Positions 26,669 through 38,117 of a stretch of 64,000 nucleotides of DNA are shown here, one piece after another. Source of the stretch: Circinella minor. Lineage: Eukaryota; Mucoromycota; Mucoromycetes; Mucorales; Lichtheimiaceae. Location: assembly GCA_016758965.1 (NCBI GenBank), contig JAEPRB010000148.1, positions 37,813 to 101,812 of the forward strand, read 5' to 3'. The notes beneath the pieces are model-generated. The model did no database searches. It was given only the letters and a program-made list of their open reading frames with translations, and was not told the DNA's origin. The first letter of the stretch is position 1, and every line of letters begins with the position of its first letter. The position numbers were made by a program, and so were the translations under genes.

Positions 26669-28130
26669 ATGAATCACAACAATTATGAGCTACCATCTAT
26701 ATATAATCAAAAGACAGAACATTATGAGGCAGTAGACGAACAGCAACAACAAGACGATTCTTTCGATTTAAGAATGGGTCCATCACAACAACAAGGTTTA
26801 TTACTTGACGACAACAAGAATAACATTTCAGGACCACCGTTACAGCGTCATGACAATAAAGATCGTCAACTGGTATGGCTATTATTAGTGACACCATTGT
26901 TAGTTTTAATCTTTACTGCTGTTCCTGCAATAGCTTCTTTACCTACTATTGGCTCCATGACCTCTGGAAATGCCATTTGGCGTTTAATAGATCCTGTAAG
27001 TTCCATGTCATATTATTCAAATACGAGCATCATAATATTTGGAGCAGAGTGCCTTTTTGAATAACTAGACATATTTTTTTTACAACTTTTTATATCCTCT
27101 ATATAGATATTCACTCTTCCTCCATTCTTATTTATCATGTTTTGTGCAGATGTAACGCGTTATCACACCGGATGTAAGTTTCACCGTATATATATTTTTT
27201 TCTGTCCAAGAATGATCATATTACAGTTCTATAATTAATGATAATATATATATATATATATATATAATGATGATAGCCTCGTCCACTTTTATATGGCTAT
27301 TATGGGCAATAGGTGCTGGAATTTATGTTCAAGGACATGGTGTTCATTTATCTGCAGCATTATTCAAGGTGAAATGAAATTAAACTTGTCATTTTTTTAT
27401 TGACTAATATTTACATACTCATCTATATTCACGATCCCTCATATAGCATCCTGTGGAAGATTTTATGACAGTACACAATCAAACACTTGGATCTAATGCT
27501 GGACTTGTGGAAGAGCTTGAATCCATCTATTCATACATGCGAAATTTATGGGAACATCTTATTGGACATTACATGTATGCAGTTGGAGCTGTTATTATGT
27601 CCTGGACACAAATTGCTGCTTTTTGTAATCAAACACACGAATCACTAACAATTGGTTATCAAGTGTTATTTTGTATTGCCTCTCTTATCTATGGATTGCT
27701 TATTGGGGCTATTGCGATTGATTTTCCAGGAGGATGTTATGGTAAAATATACAAATAGTGCTTATCTCAGAACTTGAAACGAAGAATAAAAGACTAATTG
27801 AAAGGCTATGCGTACAATATATATAATAGTTGGATTACCATATACAATTATTTTCGGCGCTTTATGTGCGCTATTGATGATTTCAAGACGAGAAAAGGAT
27901 TTAAAATATGGCGGATTATTAACGTTGGGCCATCGTATGGTTCTTCAATATTATTTAGGTACATAGAGTTGGCTCGCATACTGTACATGTATATTTTTTT
28001 CCTTCAATAAATATATTTACTAACTTATAACAAAAATAAATAAATAGGTGCATCAATTGTTGGATTTGTTATCATCATTGGTTGGGTTGGAAAATACGGT
28101 TTTGCGAATCGGACAGTATTAGACATTTAG
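26669..28130 (+). CDS. Multi-pass membrane protein of unknown function with conserved-looking His motifs
   Basis: Six exons: 26669-26995, 27107-27173, 27277-27368, 27447-27741, 27830-27958 and 28048-28130, total 330 residues, all in frame. A polar Q/D-rich N-terminus (about 70 residues) is followed by about seven hydrophobic segments, starting with LVWLLLVTPLLVLIFTAVPA. Histidines cluster near membrane edges: YVQGHGVHLSAALF and LWEHLIGHYMYAV. Such His-rich clusters can bind metal or haem in other membrane families, but I do not recognise this family and assign no reaction. The spacing to the next gene on the same strand is about 800 bp. Confidence 0.75.
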
Positions 28131-28939
28131 CTATGAACTTTTTGTCTTGATAGATGATAATAAAAAAAATAAGGGGTAATAAAAGACGAATATTGTTAGA
28201 ATAAAAAGATAATGAATCTTGCTACAAGATGAAAAGAGACAAGCAAACCGGTAAATGTAAAAGCAAAAAAAAAAAAAAAAAAAAAAAAAAAGCAGATATG
28301 AATGAAAGAACCATATTGCTAAATAAAAACCCAATAGACTCGATAAAGGAATATATCTCAACTTAAACAAAGACAAGTTATGTACCCATTATTTATCTTA
28401 TTTTTAGATTTTATACGTGTTACGCACTATGCACATAATAATGGTATCACTAGACAAAGAGGTATTAATCTGAATTTTGTAAAATAATGTCATTGTAGTT
28501 TATTACTATAGAATGCTTAGACACCATGACAGTCTACAAAAAAAATAAGTACTCTTTAAGATATCTTTCCTATTTTACATATTGAAAATCAACCTCTAAG
28601 AGTAGGATACTAAAATTATTACTGTTTTTTGCTTATTGTTACTTTTGCGTCATAACAGTAAAGAATAATTGGTACTGTATACTATAACGAAAGATATAAC
28701 AATAATCATCAACTTTATTTAGTAAAGTACCTTTATACTACTTTCTATCATTTATTAAATGGGTCTTCTTTCCATTGGTATCAATAATAAGAAAAAAAAA
28801 ATTCAAGTGCACAAAAAAAAAGAAGCACAATGAAAACCAAGTGTCTATATTTTATATAAATTAATTGAAATATTTTTTGAACCGATTATATCTTCATCTT
28901 TCCCTTTCTTCTATAATCACAAATCTTTTACTGACTAGA
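28131..28939. other. Intergenic region with poly(A) tract
   Basis: Contains a run of 27 A at 28265-28291 within the presumed 3' region of the upstream gene. Otherwise AT-rich with no gene recognised; the 81-codon minus frame at 28131-28376 is largely the translation of this tract. Confidence 0.55.
28265..28291. repeat. Poly(A) tract of 27 bases
   Basis: Uninterrupted A run about 135 bp after the stop of the membrane-protein gene. It could be a homopolymer in the 3' region or the scar of a retroposed tail; no retroposed body is seen next to it. Confidence 0.8.
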
Positions 28940-29760
28940 ATGGATCAAGCGCCACCTAACATAATTCGTATCCCACAATGGCTTTTATTAATTACACGTT
29001 AGTATATAGTAGAATTTCTAATATCAAATAGCAACAGTACCAATATATTACTTTCTTTCGAAAGAAAAAAATCAATATTTTGGACACTAATAGTATCAAA
29101 TAATGAAACCTATCTAGTAGGTGTGTCTATTATCAGCAATACTTTTTTAGGTATCTCATCCCTAAATGAAATATATAGATCGTCTTTTGGACTGAGTTCA
29201 CATGGTATATTTCTTATGCCAGTAAACAAAAATGATACAATCAGTAATTTAGGTGAGTACGTAACATGTATTAGACACACTTTCTTTCTCTCTGAAATAT
29301 TTATTTTATTTAATAATCAGATAATTGTTCTAACAATAATCATATAATTTTGATTTTATTTTATTACTATGATACATAATGATGTTGAACAGGGTTATTG
29401 GAACTAATAGATAATCCGAAAGAGTTTCCTTTTGATATCGGAATTATTTCTTATGAAAATGGAACACTTTATGTTGCGCCTGGAACTAAATACAACAACA
29501 ATAATATAAGGATTACTTCTTCTTCCTCTTTGGAAAATAATCATAAACCATTTCAAACCATAGCAGCGACAACAAGAACAATAACGAGAGAAAATGAAAA
29601 TGATGCGGCTAATTCTTTTGATGACTCTACAAAGCTACCACTAGCAACACCGAATAGTGATACAATTGATGATATTCATACAACGGTCACTGAGCCTTCA
29701 CCAGAATTCAGTGGTGAAAACACTCAGCAAACTATTTTTTATGGCACTATTAAACACTGA
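28940..29760 (+). CDS. Small single-pass membrane or secreted protein, unknown function
   Basis: Three exons, 28940-28997, 29118-29252 and 29393-29760, total 186 residues. The N-terminus MDQAPPNIIRIPQ is followed by a hydrophobic stretch (WLLLITLGVSIISNTFLGI, residues about 14-32) that could be a signal anchor. The middle (EFPFDIGIISYENGTLYVAP) looks folded; the C-terminal half is rich in Asn, Thr and Ser and probably disordered. I do not recognise a family. Exon 2 could instead begin three bases later, at the second of two tandem acceptors (TAGTAG). Support comes from three splice junctions that keep frame; expression is not shown. Confidence 0.55.
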
Positions 29761-30183
29761 AAACTTAATAAACTTAGGTTATTACGTATATAGAAATGTA
29801 TCAACTTTGCAATAAAGTTACTTTTCAATTTATTATACCTTTTCTACATGAGTTAGATAATAATAGTAATAATAATTATTAATATAAATTCTTTGTTACT
29901 TTGCGTTATATCCAAAATTAAATACTTGTATCAAATTTTTTGAATCAGCATGAAAAAAAACAATAGATAGCGGCTGAAGTACTACGGGTAGACATAATCC
30001 ATTCCATAAAGTTATTTTTTTATAATAACATGATAAGAGCAAAGCATTCATGATAGCACACAATTTTTTTTTTAAATTATATCGCAAATATATACAGATA
30101 TACAGATATATATATAATATTACGTATAAAAAAAATATAAAATACTTTTTCTTTTTAAATTCAAAAATTTAGAATATACATTA
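29761..30183. other. Intergenic region
   Basis: AT-rich with TA-rich low complexity at 30095-30120; no gene seen. Confidence 0.5.
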
Positions 30184-30269
30184 CAGCTGAACCCCGTTTT
30201 TTGCACAGGTGGGATTTAGCTCGAAAGCAGTGCAAAAACCGGGGGTGTGTAAAAAGCGGGGTTTTACTG
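30184..30269. mobile_element. 86-bp TA-flanked hairpin MITE
   Basis: Starts CAGCTGAACCCCGTTTTTT and ends AAAAAGCGGGGTTTTACTG, flanked by TA on both sides (30182-30183 and 30270-30271). The inner arms GTGGGATT/CCGGGGGTGTG and GTGCAAAA extend the pairing imperfectly, so the single strand can fold almost end to end. The GAACCCCG core resembles the ends of the elements at 2127 and 10071, which suggests a related pogo-type transposase. No coding capacity. Confidence 0.7.
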
Positions 30270-32392
30270 TATCTATGATAATCGTTTTCACTACACCTTT
30301 TTCCTGCTGCCCTGCAGGTTTTTCAGTTCCTCTCTTTGTGAACAGACGAGAGCAATAAGCTGCAATCAGCGCGTGTTCAATTAATTTCGTCATTAATAAA
30401 ATAAATAAATTTCAACGTATCTATGATAAATATCTGCGTAAATGACGAGAATACTGTACATTCAATACATAATTAAAATGTTAGTATAAAGAGTAACATA
30501 TATTTTTAAGAGGCACCTTTGTTATCAGAAACAAAGCTAACGTGATTTTTAAACCTGTTTTAATGTTGTGGTACATCTCACTTATAACGGTCAAAAGTAA
30601 TATTCGTATGAGCTGTAGGATTTATAAGCTGGATGGGGGCTTTTTTTTAAAAAAAAAATACTTACTTATGTAGCAGTGTACGTATCAAAAGTATGTTAAC
30701 CTAAATCGCAAGAAAATAAAAAAAAAGAATGGGGAAGTTAGAAAATTCCTTATAAAAGCAATATTTTGAAGCAATGACACCTTTTCTCGACTTTCTCTTT
30801 ACGTAAGATTATCTCCAATTAATAATCTGAAAAGGTATATAGATATCGTAATCTACTATCTTTGGTATACATAATAAGGTCGACAAAAATGTCAATTACG
30901 TACCAGGATATATGATATCAATGCTTTAACTGATTTCATGAAGGGAACTCAACGTAATCTAGAAGTCATCCGTGCATATGTTATTTTATGTAGATCAAAT
31001 TACTTTGGTTTTTACAGCGAGTACGTATACAGTACGCAGTTAAAAAATTGAATGGATCGCACATGTTCTGAACCATTATTGGAGAGTCCGTGTTGTAGCT
31101 ACCAACATAGTATAATGGTTCACAGATAAAATAGCAAATACTGTATAGAATAACTATTTACAGAAACATCTTTAGAATCGATCATATGATTTCACATTTA
31201 CGTAAACCTCTCCATAACTATTCATTATATTATACTGAGTAATATAAACATACGTATTATACGTATATTCATTTTATCTATTTAATTTACAGTTATTTTT
31301 CTCAGTACGTACGTACAGCATAATTTTGATTTTTATCCAATTATGACTTTGTTGTTTTGTCAACAGGTTTGTCAGTACATTTATTGTTACGTATGGATGT
31401 AATACGTAATCAAATTATAGTAACTTAAAGACGTGTAATAAGATATGAATTCTTACCCTCCTCTGGTAAAAGTGAATTGAATTATTTGTTCACACGACAT
31501 AATATTATGCTATAAATTTCTGCTACATATGGATGAGTGTTGTTTATCAAAAAAGCGTACTATCTGGTAGTTTTTAGATATATTATTAATGTACGTAAAA
31601 TGTGTGGTGAACCACCATAGTAACACATATATTCCATCCATTTATGAATAATCGGTCAAACATCATTCCGTCAAGGATAAAAGATATAACCAATTAAACA
31701 CTATTATTTATTTTGATTCGTTCTTATTATTAATCCGGATAAAAAAGGAACATCAAAGAAAGAATGAAATTAGTAACAACTGTCATAAACGGTTTCAGAG
31801 AATGATCTAGAGTTAATATTTATATAATAGAACAAATATAATATGTCCTCTCATCCATTCGTATAAAACATAGTTTAGCCATGATCGAATAAAATAAGAT
31901 AGTTACATAATTTAGAAAAGATATAAAAGAGTAGTTATTTTATTTCAGGAATAAACAGATTCTCAACTATATTTACTTTAGTCCCATATTTCTATTTTTT
32001 ACTACTCGTATTTATCTCAAAATGTATTTCGCTGCTCTATCTAATTAATTAAGTACGTCACCAGTTTTCTAAATATGTGTCAGATACTATATATAGATAA
32101 AATGTATTTATTCTTAAAATTCATAATAGCGAGATAGACGAGTAATTTTTTCAACATTAAAAAAGGATATCATGCATTTTTTATTTTATAAATTCCTTTA
32201 CTTATATAGCTCTTTATAGTGTATAATAGAAGGGCAAATAGTATATATTCACACAGTATTTAATGATTGAAGAGATAAGAAAAAAAGAATACTAAATACA
32301 TCTACATTAGAGTTGTTTTTGCTTTGCCTAATAGAGAAAGCACTAAAACTAGGATGTAAAAAAAGAAAAGAAAATATAGACAGTTGATTATT
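30270..32392. other. Long AT-rich spacer
   Basis: No supportable gene. The stretch is notably rich in TACGTA (for example at 31021-31030, 31250-31265 and 31310-31316). Confidence 0.5.
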
Positions 32393-34742
32393 CTAACGAC
32401 CAAATTGAAGATAAAAGTTTACAATAAGTGCACCAACCAGAAGAATACATAATACAATGGGCCCCCATAAATCATCATACCGTCCAGCTATGCGACGATT
32501 GATCATCCTATAGAATAGAAAATTAGTTTAATTAGTTATCTATATCTAACAAGATCAAGATAGCTTGGAAACAAGAATAAAATTATCATCTTACCAAGCA
32601 CGCTTTTCAAATCGATATAAAGCATATAGCGCAACAAGAGCAGCGATACAAATAAATATACTACCGGCAATTTTAGCTGCCCCATCCCCAAAATTGAGCA
32701 AATTGAGAGCTACCATGAGAAGCAGACCACAAAACTGAAGCCAACTAATAAAAGTACGTTCATTGGCAAAAAATACCTTTGGCTCAACCTTGACTTTACG
32801 CAAGGGGATCACACCACCATTTGTAGCAGAATTCTGTTTCATCACGTGCTGTTGGAATTGTTCTTGCCATTTTGCAATAAATCCTCCTCTCTTTCTACTA
32901 GCAGTGTTTATAACAGTGGTGGATTGCGGTACTAATGCTCGACCCTTTTTATTTATATTATTAACATTATGGTCATCTGTATCAACTGATTGTCCAAGTG
33001 TGATTTGATGATACTTTTGTTTTTGTGGTGACCAAGAAGAAATTAATGTCCTTTTATCTGTAGAGGAGCTAGAATCACTTGTAGAACCATCCTGTTTCCC
33101 CCTCATTGAAGCAACACGTATACGTTTATGTTCAGTAGCCATAGCGCTTTTAAATAAGTATTGGCCATCCATTAAAGGCTTAAAAGATGCCGATCGAGAC
33201 AATCCAAATTCAGTATCTCGTGGTTTTAAAATATCAGCCGCAAGTTCAGAATGCCACCATGGAAGTAATGGAATTTTATCTTTATAAAGTATCGAAGCTA
33301 ATAAAGAATAATACAGTTTTATATATTGATTCTTAGATTCATTAAGCAGTAAAATTTATAATAAAAATGGTTGTGTTTATGCCACAAAGCACTCATATGA
33401 TATAGAAAACAAAACACTAACCTCCATGCAAATATTTCGAAAATCGGGGAACTTCATGAACTAAATGTGACTCTACAAGTCGACTGAGCCAATCAGGCAT
33501 AGCTTGGCCAAGATGTGTTTGTACTTTGGTTTCCAGAACAGCATATGGGAAACGAAGGACTTCGTCTTCTTCTAAATATGGGAATGGGTAGTCCACACCT
33601 ACATCAGGTCTGCGCCAATAAGATTTGTTATTTTCCTTAATAAATGTCAAATCAGTATCAAGACTGACTCGTACACGTTGATCTTTGGGTATTTGAAAAG
33701 CGGTTCGATTATAAAAGACCCGCAATGTAGATTTTAAATTTTTGTTTTTGATTGAGTCTTGTACACCATTGGCAACAAACATGTTTTGCTGTTTACCCTT
33801 ATAAGGCGTACCAGCAAGATAAGCAGGTACTTCATCGACATTTAGTGGAAACCGTTCTTTCAGCGATCGGAAATCATCTGTCCAGGGAGCATGGTGTGTT
33901 TTACGTTCAATGAATAATGGATTAGATTTCATATCCCCGTACCACCGGATACGGATAGCTTCAGCACCTTGATCTCGCTGTAACCGACCTTCATACAATT
34001 CAAATTGAGGATTGTCCATATAAACACTTGAAATTGCAGAGTCCGTCTCCTTGATATCCATTTTGGTAGTTGTGTCTTTACCAAAAATATATACAGGTAA
34101 ATGAAGCATAAGAATGGCTTTCACCTCAGTAACATTATCTGGATGAACCCAATACTTGGCTGTCGCGCGTTGGAAAACCCCATCATCTTCGTTGTTATCT
34201 TGCGCATAAGGGGATGGAGTCCGGGTGCCACGGCATATATCATGAAGAGCCGAAATGTAGACAATGGGGACATCAAATCGTTGCTTATCCAAAGGGTTTT
34301 CACGCATTTTAGGAACAAAATTTTCATGTAATCGGTAATCAGTCCATTTATCATGTTTTTTGATAATCTTGAGAAATGCAGTATGATTGAGACGGGTAAA
34401 TTTGGCCAAATCATTGACATCAAACAATGCTTCTGTCAAAGTGTCATCTACCATTTGACGCTGAGATGTTGATGCTGTTGTAGGTGATGAAGTCGTAATA
34501 CGAAGTGTCTTCTCACAATAATTGATTCTTGCTTCCACTTCAGCTAATTTAGCAGTGACAAAATCGTATACTTTGTCCAATTCAGTTTCGAGGATATGAG
34601 CAAATTCTTCTTCATCTTCACCAGTCCATCCGAATTCACTAAGCTGACGTCTTTTAAGCTCATGTTTGAGATAGTCATATTGAACATAGTAATGGCGCCA
34701 TGGAGAGAAGACGCGCTCGTTAAGATGGTCCCCGAACTTCAT
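32393..34742 (-). CDS. VTC4: Vacuolar transporter chaperone, catalytic polyphosphate polymerase subunit (VTC4-like)
   Basis: Three exons on the minus strand, 34742-33422, 33297-32595 and 32507-32393, giving 712 residues, close to yeast Vtc4. Order: SPX domain (MKFG start, and the basic helix FLKIIKKHDK that in the family binds inositol pyrophosphates), the VTC tunnel domain (about 195-480), a linker, and a DUF202 membrane domain (from about residue 614, FFANERTFISWLQF, three transmembrane helices). Residues matching the yeast catalytic set are present: R..R in AIRIRWYG, K in FIERKTHH, R in NRTAFQ and RVRVSL, E in AVLETKVQ, K in RFSKYLHG. The complex makes polyphosphate from ATP and moves it into the vacuole. 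It lies downstream of a second VTC gene on the same strand. Confidence 0.93.
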
Positions 34743-35719
34743 TAGTGCTAACTGTTGCGTTGTAGGATGGAAATTCTAATGAAAAATGGAGAAAGAGAGA
34801 AAGAGAGAGATAAAGGTATTTGTTGTTTTTAAGAAAAGGTATAAAAGCCCAGTAAATTATAAATTGGTTGATTTCTTGTGCTCAGTTGAGACAGAAGAAA
34901 AAGATTGATTTTACTTTTTTGCTATTTTAACTTCGCCACAACATTATTCACTAACAAAACTGCCAAGGCTTCACAAGAAAAAGTCAAATTCAGCTAATAT
35001 ACAACAGAATGCAGGGCGGCATGAACCGGTATCCGGGCTTCATTATGATGTTCCTCCCTCATTTGTTTTTTATCGCCGACTCTAATGTACGTATGTATAC
35101 TACATAAAATTTTTGTCAAGTTCAGAATTGGGTTCATTATTGTTTTCTTCTGAATTTTCTACTAGCTTATTCCTGACACTCCAATTGTACACTTGCTGAG
35201 CATGTCGTGCTTTTTTTTTGACTTTACTGTTTTTAACTTGGATAAAAAAAAATCATCATTTTTTAATATATCACAGCTTTGTATCACGCTGACAACAAAA
35301 ATAACACCTTCTTGTGCTATATATATATGAAGGGTCAATCGTATTTAACTATGAGCTAATTATAACCCCCTTTCCCACTACTGGGGAGTATACACACATT
35401 GTTTGTGATACGTATAGAAGAACAAGTAACTAGGGAATGTTTCTATTCTATATTATGTTTATTACTAATACATAAATGGCAAATGTAAAATAAATTTATG
35501 AGTTGCATGGATTGGGGATAATTTATTATATATATATGACAATTGATGATTCAATAACCTCGTCCTGGATTTTGTTGTTGAGTACTATTATTAATACCAA
35601 GCCATGAAGTGGTAGAGTTTGGACTCGTGTATCGTAAAATAAAGTTCAGCTGTTTTTATAAAAAAAAAAATAAGAAAGTTAAAAATATAGCATACTGTAA
35701 ATGAAGTATATTTTGGCCG
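34743..35719. other. Intergenic region between the two VTC genes
   Basis: Presumed promoter of the VTC4-like gene (GA-rich tract 34783-34815) and 3' region of the upstream VTC gene. No gene recognised. Confidence 0.55.
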
Positions 35720-37819
35720 TTACTTTTTCTTCCTATATGTGCAAAAGAAAATCGCTCTTACCACCAAAGCACCAACAAGCAAAATGCAAAGTCCGATAGG
35801 CCCGTAAATATCATCATACCGTATATGAGGCCGAGTTCTAATTTGATGTGTACGATACCGAAATCTACCATATGCATAAAGTGCGATGACAAGCGAAATA
35901 CCAAAGAATACACCACCAGCAATCGTACTGACTCGATCGCCGAAATTAAGGAGTGTCAGGGCCGATACCAAAATTAATGCAGAGAACTGTAACCAATGAA
36001 TAAATGTACGTTCATTTGCAAAAAATACTTTTGGTTCCAACCAGGGCGCTTTCTTGTTTTTCTTTTTTTCTTTTTTCTCTTCTTCTTGACGATCTTGTTG
36101 GTTTGCAAGCAGGTTGTCATCATCATCATCTTCGTAAATTGACAACCCACCATATTCGAGCAAAACTTGTTCTTCTTGATTATTATTATGTTCATGTTGT
36201 TCTTGCTGACTTCGTCGGCCTCTTGCACGTTGATAAGCCCCTTCTTGCTCTTCATTATCTTGCCAAACCGGATCATAGAAAAAGTCTTTATCAATACTAA
36301 TTGATTCATGGCGCACCGAAGAGAACATGTCTTCCTTTATTACTGGTCTTTCACTGGTTCGGACTTGTGGGTATTCGAGTTCATGGTTAAGATATCCAAG
36401 AGGTTCATCCTCAGGTCTGAGATTTTTTGAATGAGTAAACTCGTTAGCAGATAAAAAGCCTCTAAGCTGTCGTGCATCTCGAATATCAATACTCAGTTCA
36501 TTCATCCACCAAGGCAACAATGGGATATCTTGTGGCCAGAGACACGCTACGCCATGTAAGTATAAAGAGAAGGAAGGGACTTCGTAAATTAAACCATCAC
36601 GAAGCAACGTTTTTAACCAATCGACTTCATATTCTCTTGGATTACCATTTAATGTAGCTTGTAGTATTGCATATGGTAAATTATATTTATTATTCCCATC
36701 ACCCGCAAAGCAAATATTTTGATCAAATACCACTTGATCCTGAAACACAGTACGTTCACTTGACATACACATAACCGGTCGTAACTGTTTTTCACTGATG
36801 GACTTTTGGATTCCTGATGCAATGAATCCTAATGTACGTCGTTCGACATCTGTAGTACACAAATCGTTTACAGCTTCTTCAGCAGTATATTGAAAAGACA
36901 AAAATTGCTTTACTTTATCGAGTGATTCGAGTCGAAAACCATCAGTAACTGATCGTTGCTCGTTCATCCACCCTGCGTGATACGTTTCACGTTCCAAAAT
37001 AGCATCTTTAGAAGCACTAGCAAAATGTTTTATTCTAATTTCTTCTGCTCCTTCGTCACGTTCAAGACGCCCTTGATAAAGTTCATATTGTTGATTATCA
37101 AGAAAGTTTATCGTTGGTCGACTAGAACTGGACGATAAGTGAAAATGGAGTATAGCCAACACTTGAGTTATATTATCTTGATGTACCCAGAAGTGGACAG
37201 CCGTTGGTTCGTGCTGCCATTGTGGTTCTTTTCGTTCTTCCTTTTTGTGTTTGTAGTCTGTATTTGGTTCTATCGGTTGTTGCTGTTGCTGGTCTAATTG
37301 TTCTTGTTGCGGTGATTCTAGTTGCTTGGAAACAATATCCATAAGTTTTACTGTTTCAATTAATGTCACATCAAATCGTTGCCGATCCAAACGTTTTTTA
37401 CGTAAAATTTCCACAAGAAGGGGTAGTTGGCTACGTCCGGTAAGCTCGTCATGGTAGTTAATCAAATGTTGAAGTGCAAGTGCATTATGACGTGCAAAAT
37501 CAGACAATTCTTTAAGTTCACAGTAGACGTTATGAAGAGTTTCCGTGGTATGATAATTGATATAACTATTGCTATTGTTTGAGACTTTCTCAAAACTACG
37601 ACGACAGTGAGCAAGTGTTGATTCAAGTTCACGTTGCTTTTGTGTAATAAATCGATCCACTTTTTCTGCTTCATGCCAAAGCGATGCAACAAAACTTGAT
37701 TCATCTCTATCCAGCCAGCTATAGTTTTTGGCCTGCGTAGTAATATCTTGTTTAATCAAATTATATGAGACGTATTCGAAACGCCAAGATTCGTAAATAT
37801 TATTTGGTTGGAATGTCAT
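35720..37819 (-). CDS. Vacuolar transporter chaperone, degenerate regulatory subunit (VTC2/3-like)
   Basis: Single exon of 699 residues with the same three-domain order: SPX-like (1-165), VTC tunnel domain (about 205-480), a long Q/E/D/K-rich linker (about 520-600), and DUF202 (FFANERTFIHWLQF, three transmembrane helices). The catalytic set is broken: the FIERKTHH lysine is replaced (LERETYH), the AVLETK glutamate reads AILQAT, the RVRVSL arginine region reads QVVFDQN, and RFSKYLHG reads SFSLYLHG. Yeast Vtc2/3 are non-catalytic partners of Vtc4, so a regulatory role is likely. The SPX basic helix is also lost (LQHLINYHDE), and the start reads MTFQ, not MKFG. The lack of introns, where its neighbour has two, hints at an older split or intron loss. 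Confidence 0.88.
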   Translation of the reverse strand: MTFQPNNIYESWRFEYVSYNLIKQDITTQAKNYSWLDRDESSFVASLWHEAEKVDRFITQKQRELESTLAHCRRSFEKVSNNSNSYINYHTTETLHNVYCELKELSDFARHNALALQHLINYHDELTGRSQLPLLVEILRKKRLDRQRFDVTLIETVKLMDIVSKQLESPQQEQLDQQQQQPIEPNTDYKHKKEERKEPQWQHEPTAVHFWVHQDNITQVLAILHFHLSSSSSRPTINFLDNQQYELYQGRLERDEGAEEIRIKHFASASKDAILERETYHAGWMNEQRSVTDGFRLESLDKVKQFLSFQYTAEEAVNDLCTTDVERRTLGFIASGIQKSISEKQLRPVMCMSSERTVFQDQVVFDQNICFAGDGNNKYNLPYAILQATLNGNPREYEVDWLKTLLRDGLIYEVPSFSLYLHGVACLWPQDIPLLPWWMNELSIDIRDARQLRGFLSANEFTHSKNLRPEDEPLGYLNHELEYPQVRTSERPVIKEDMFSSVRHESISIDKDFFYDPVWQDNEEQEGAYQRARGRRSQQEQHEHNNNQEEQVLLEYGGLSIYEDDDDDNLLANQQDRQEEEKKEKKKNKKAPWLEPKVFFANERTFIHWLQFSALILVSALTLLNFGDRVSTIAGGVFFGISLVIALYAYGRFRYRTHQIRTRPHIRYDDIYGPIGLCILLVGALVVRAIFFCTYRKKK

Positions 37820-38117
37820 GAAAGAATGAAATTATGTTACGGCTGCTGTTTAAACAGAGAGAGAGAGAGAGAGAGAGCGAGGAAAACAAAAAGAAAGACA
37901 AATTGGGAGAGGAAAAGGGATAGATCGCTAGCACTTTGAAGTCGGGGAAGGTAATCGAAAAATAGATCAACCTCTTTTTTATTATAATTATATTTCAAAG
38001 TTTAATGTGTTTATATTAAGAACTTGTGCAACAATAAAGAAAACCTGCGATAATTAATCCGCTAACTGGGGGCCCATCTTCTTCAATTATTCTTTTCCGA
38101 GACATATTTCCTTTTTT
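37820..38117. promoter_or_regulatory. Promoter region with GA microsatellite upstream of the VTC2/3-like gene
   Basis: A (GA)n tract at about 37855-37877 lies 36 bp upstream of the minus-strand start at 37819. The 298-bp gap also takes in the 3' end of the upstream methyltransferase gene. GA tracts near starts are common in fungi; regulatory function is inferred. Confidence 0.4.

Noticed and set aside
36004..36300. 98-codon plus-strand frame opposite the VTC2/3-like gene
   Set aside because: Antisense shadow of the acidic linker and membrane domain.
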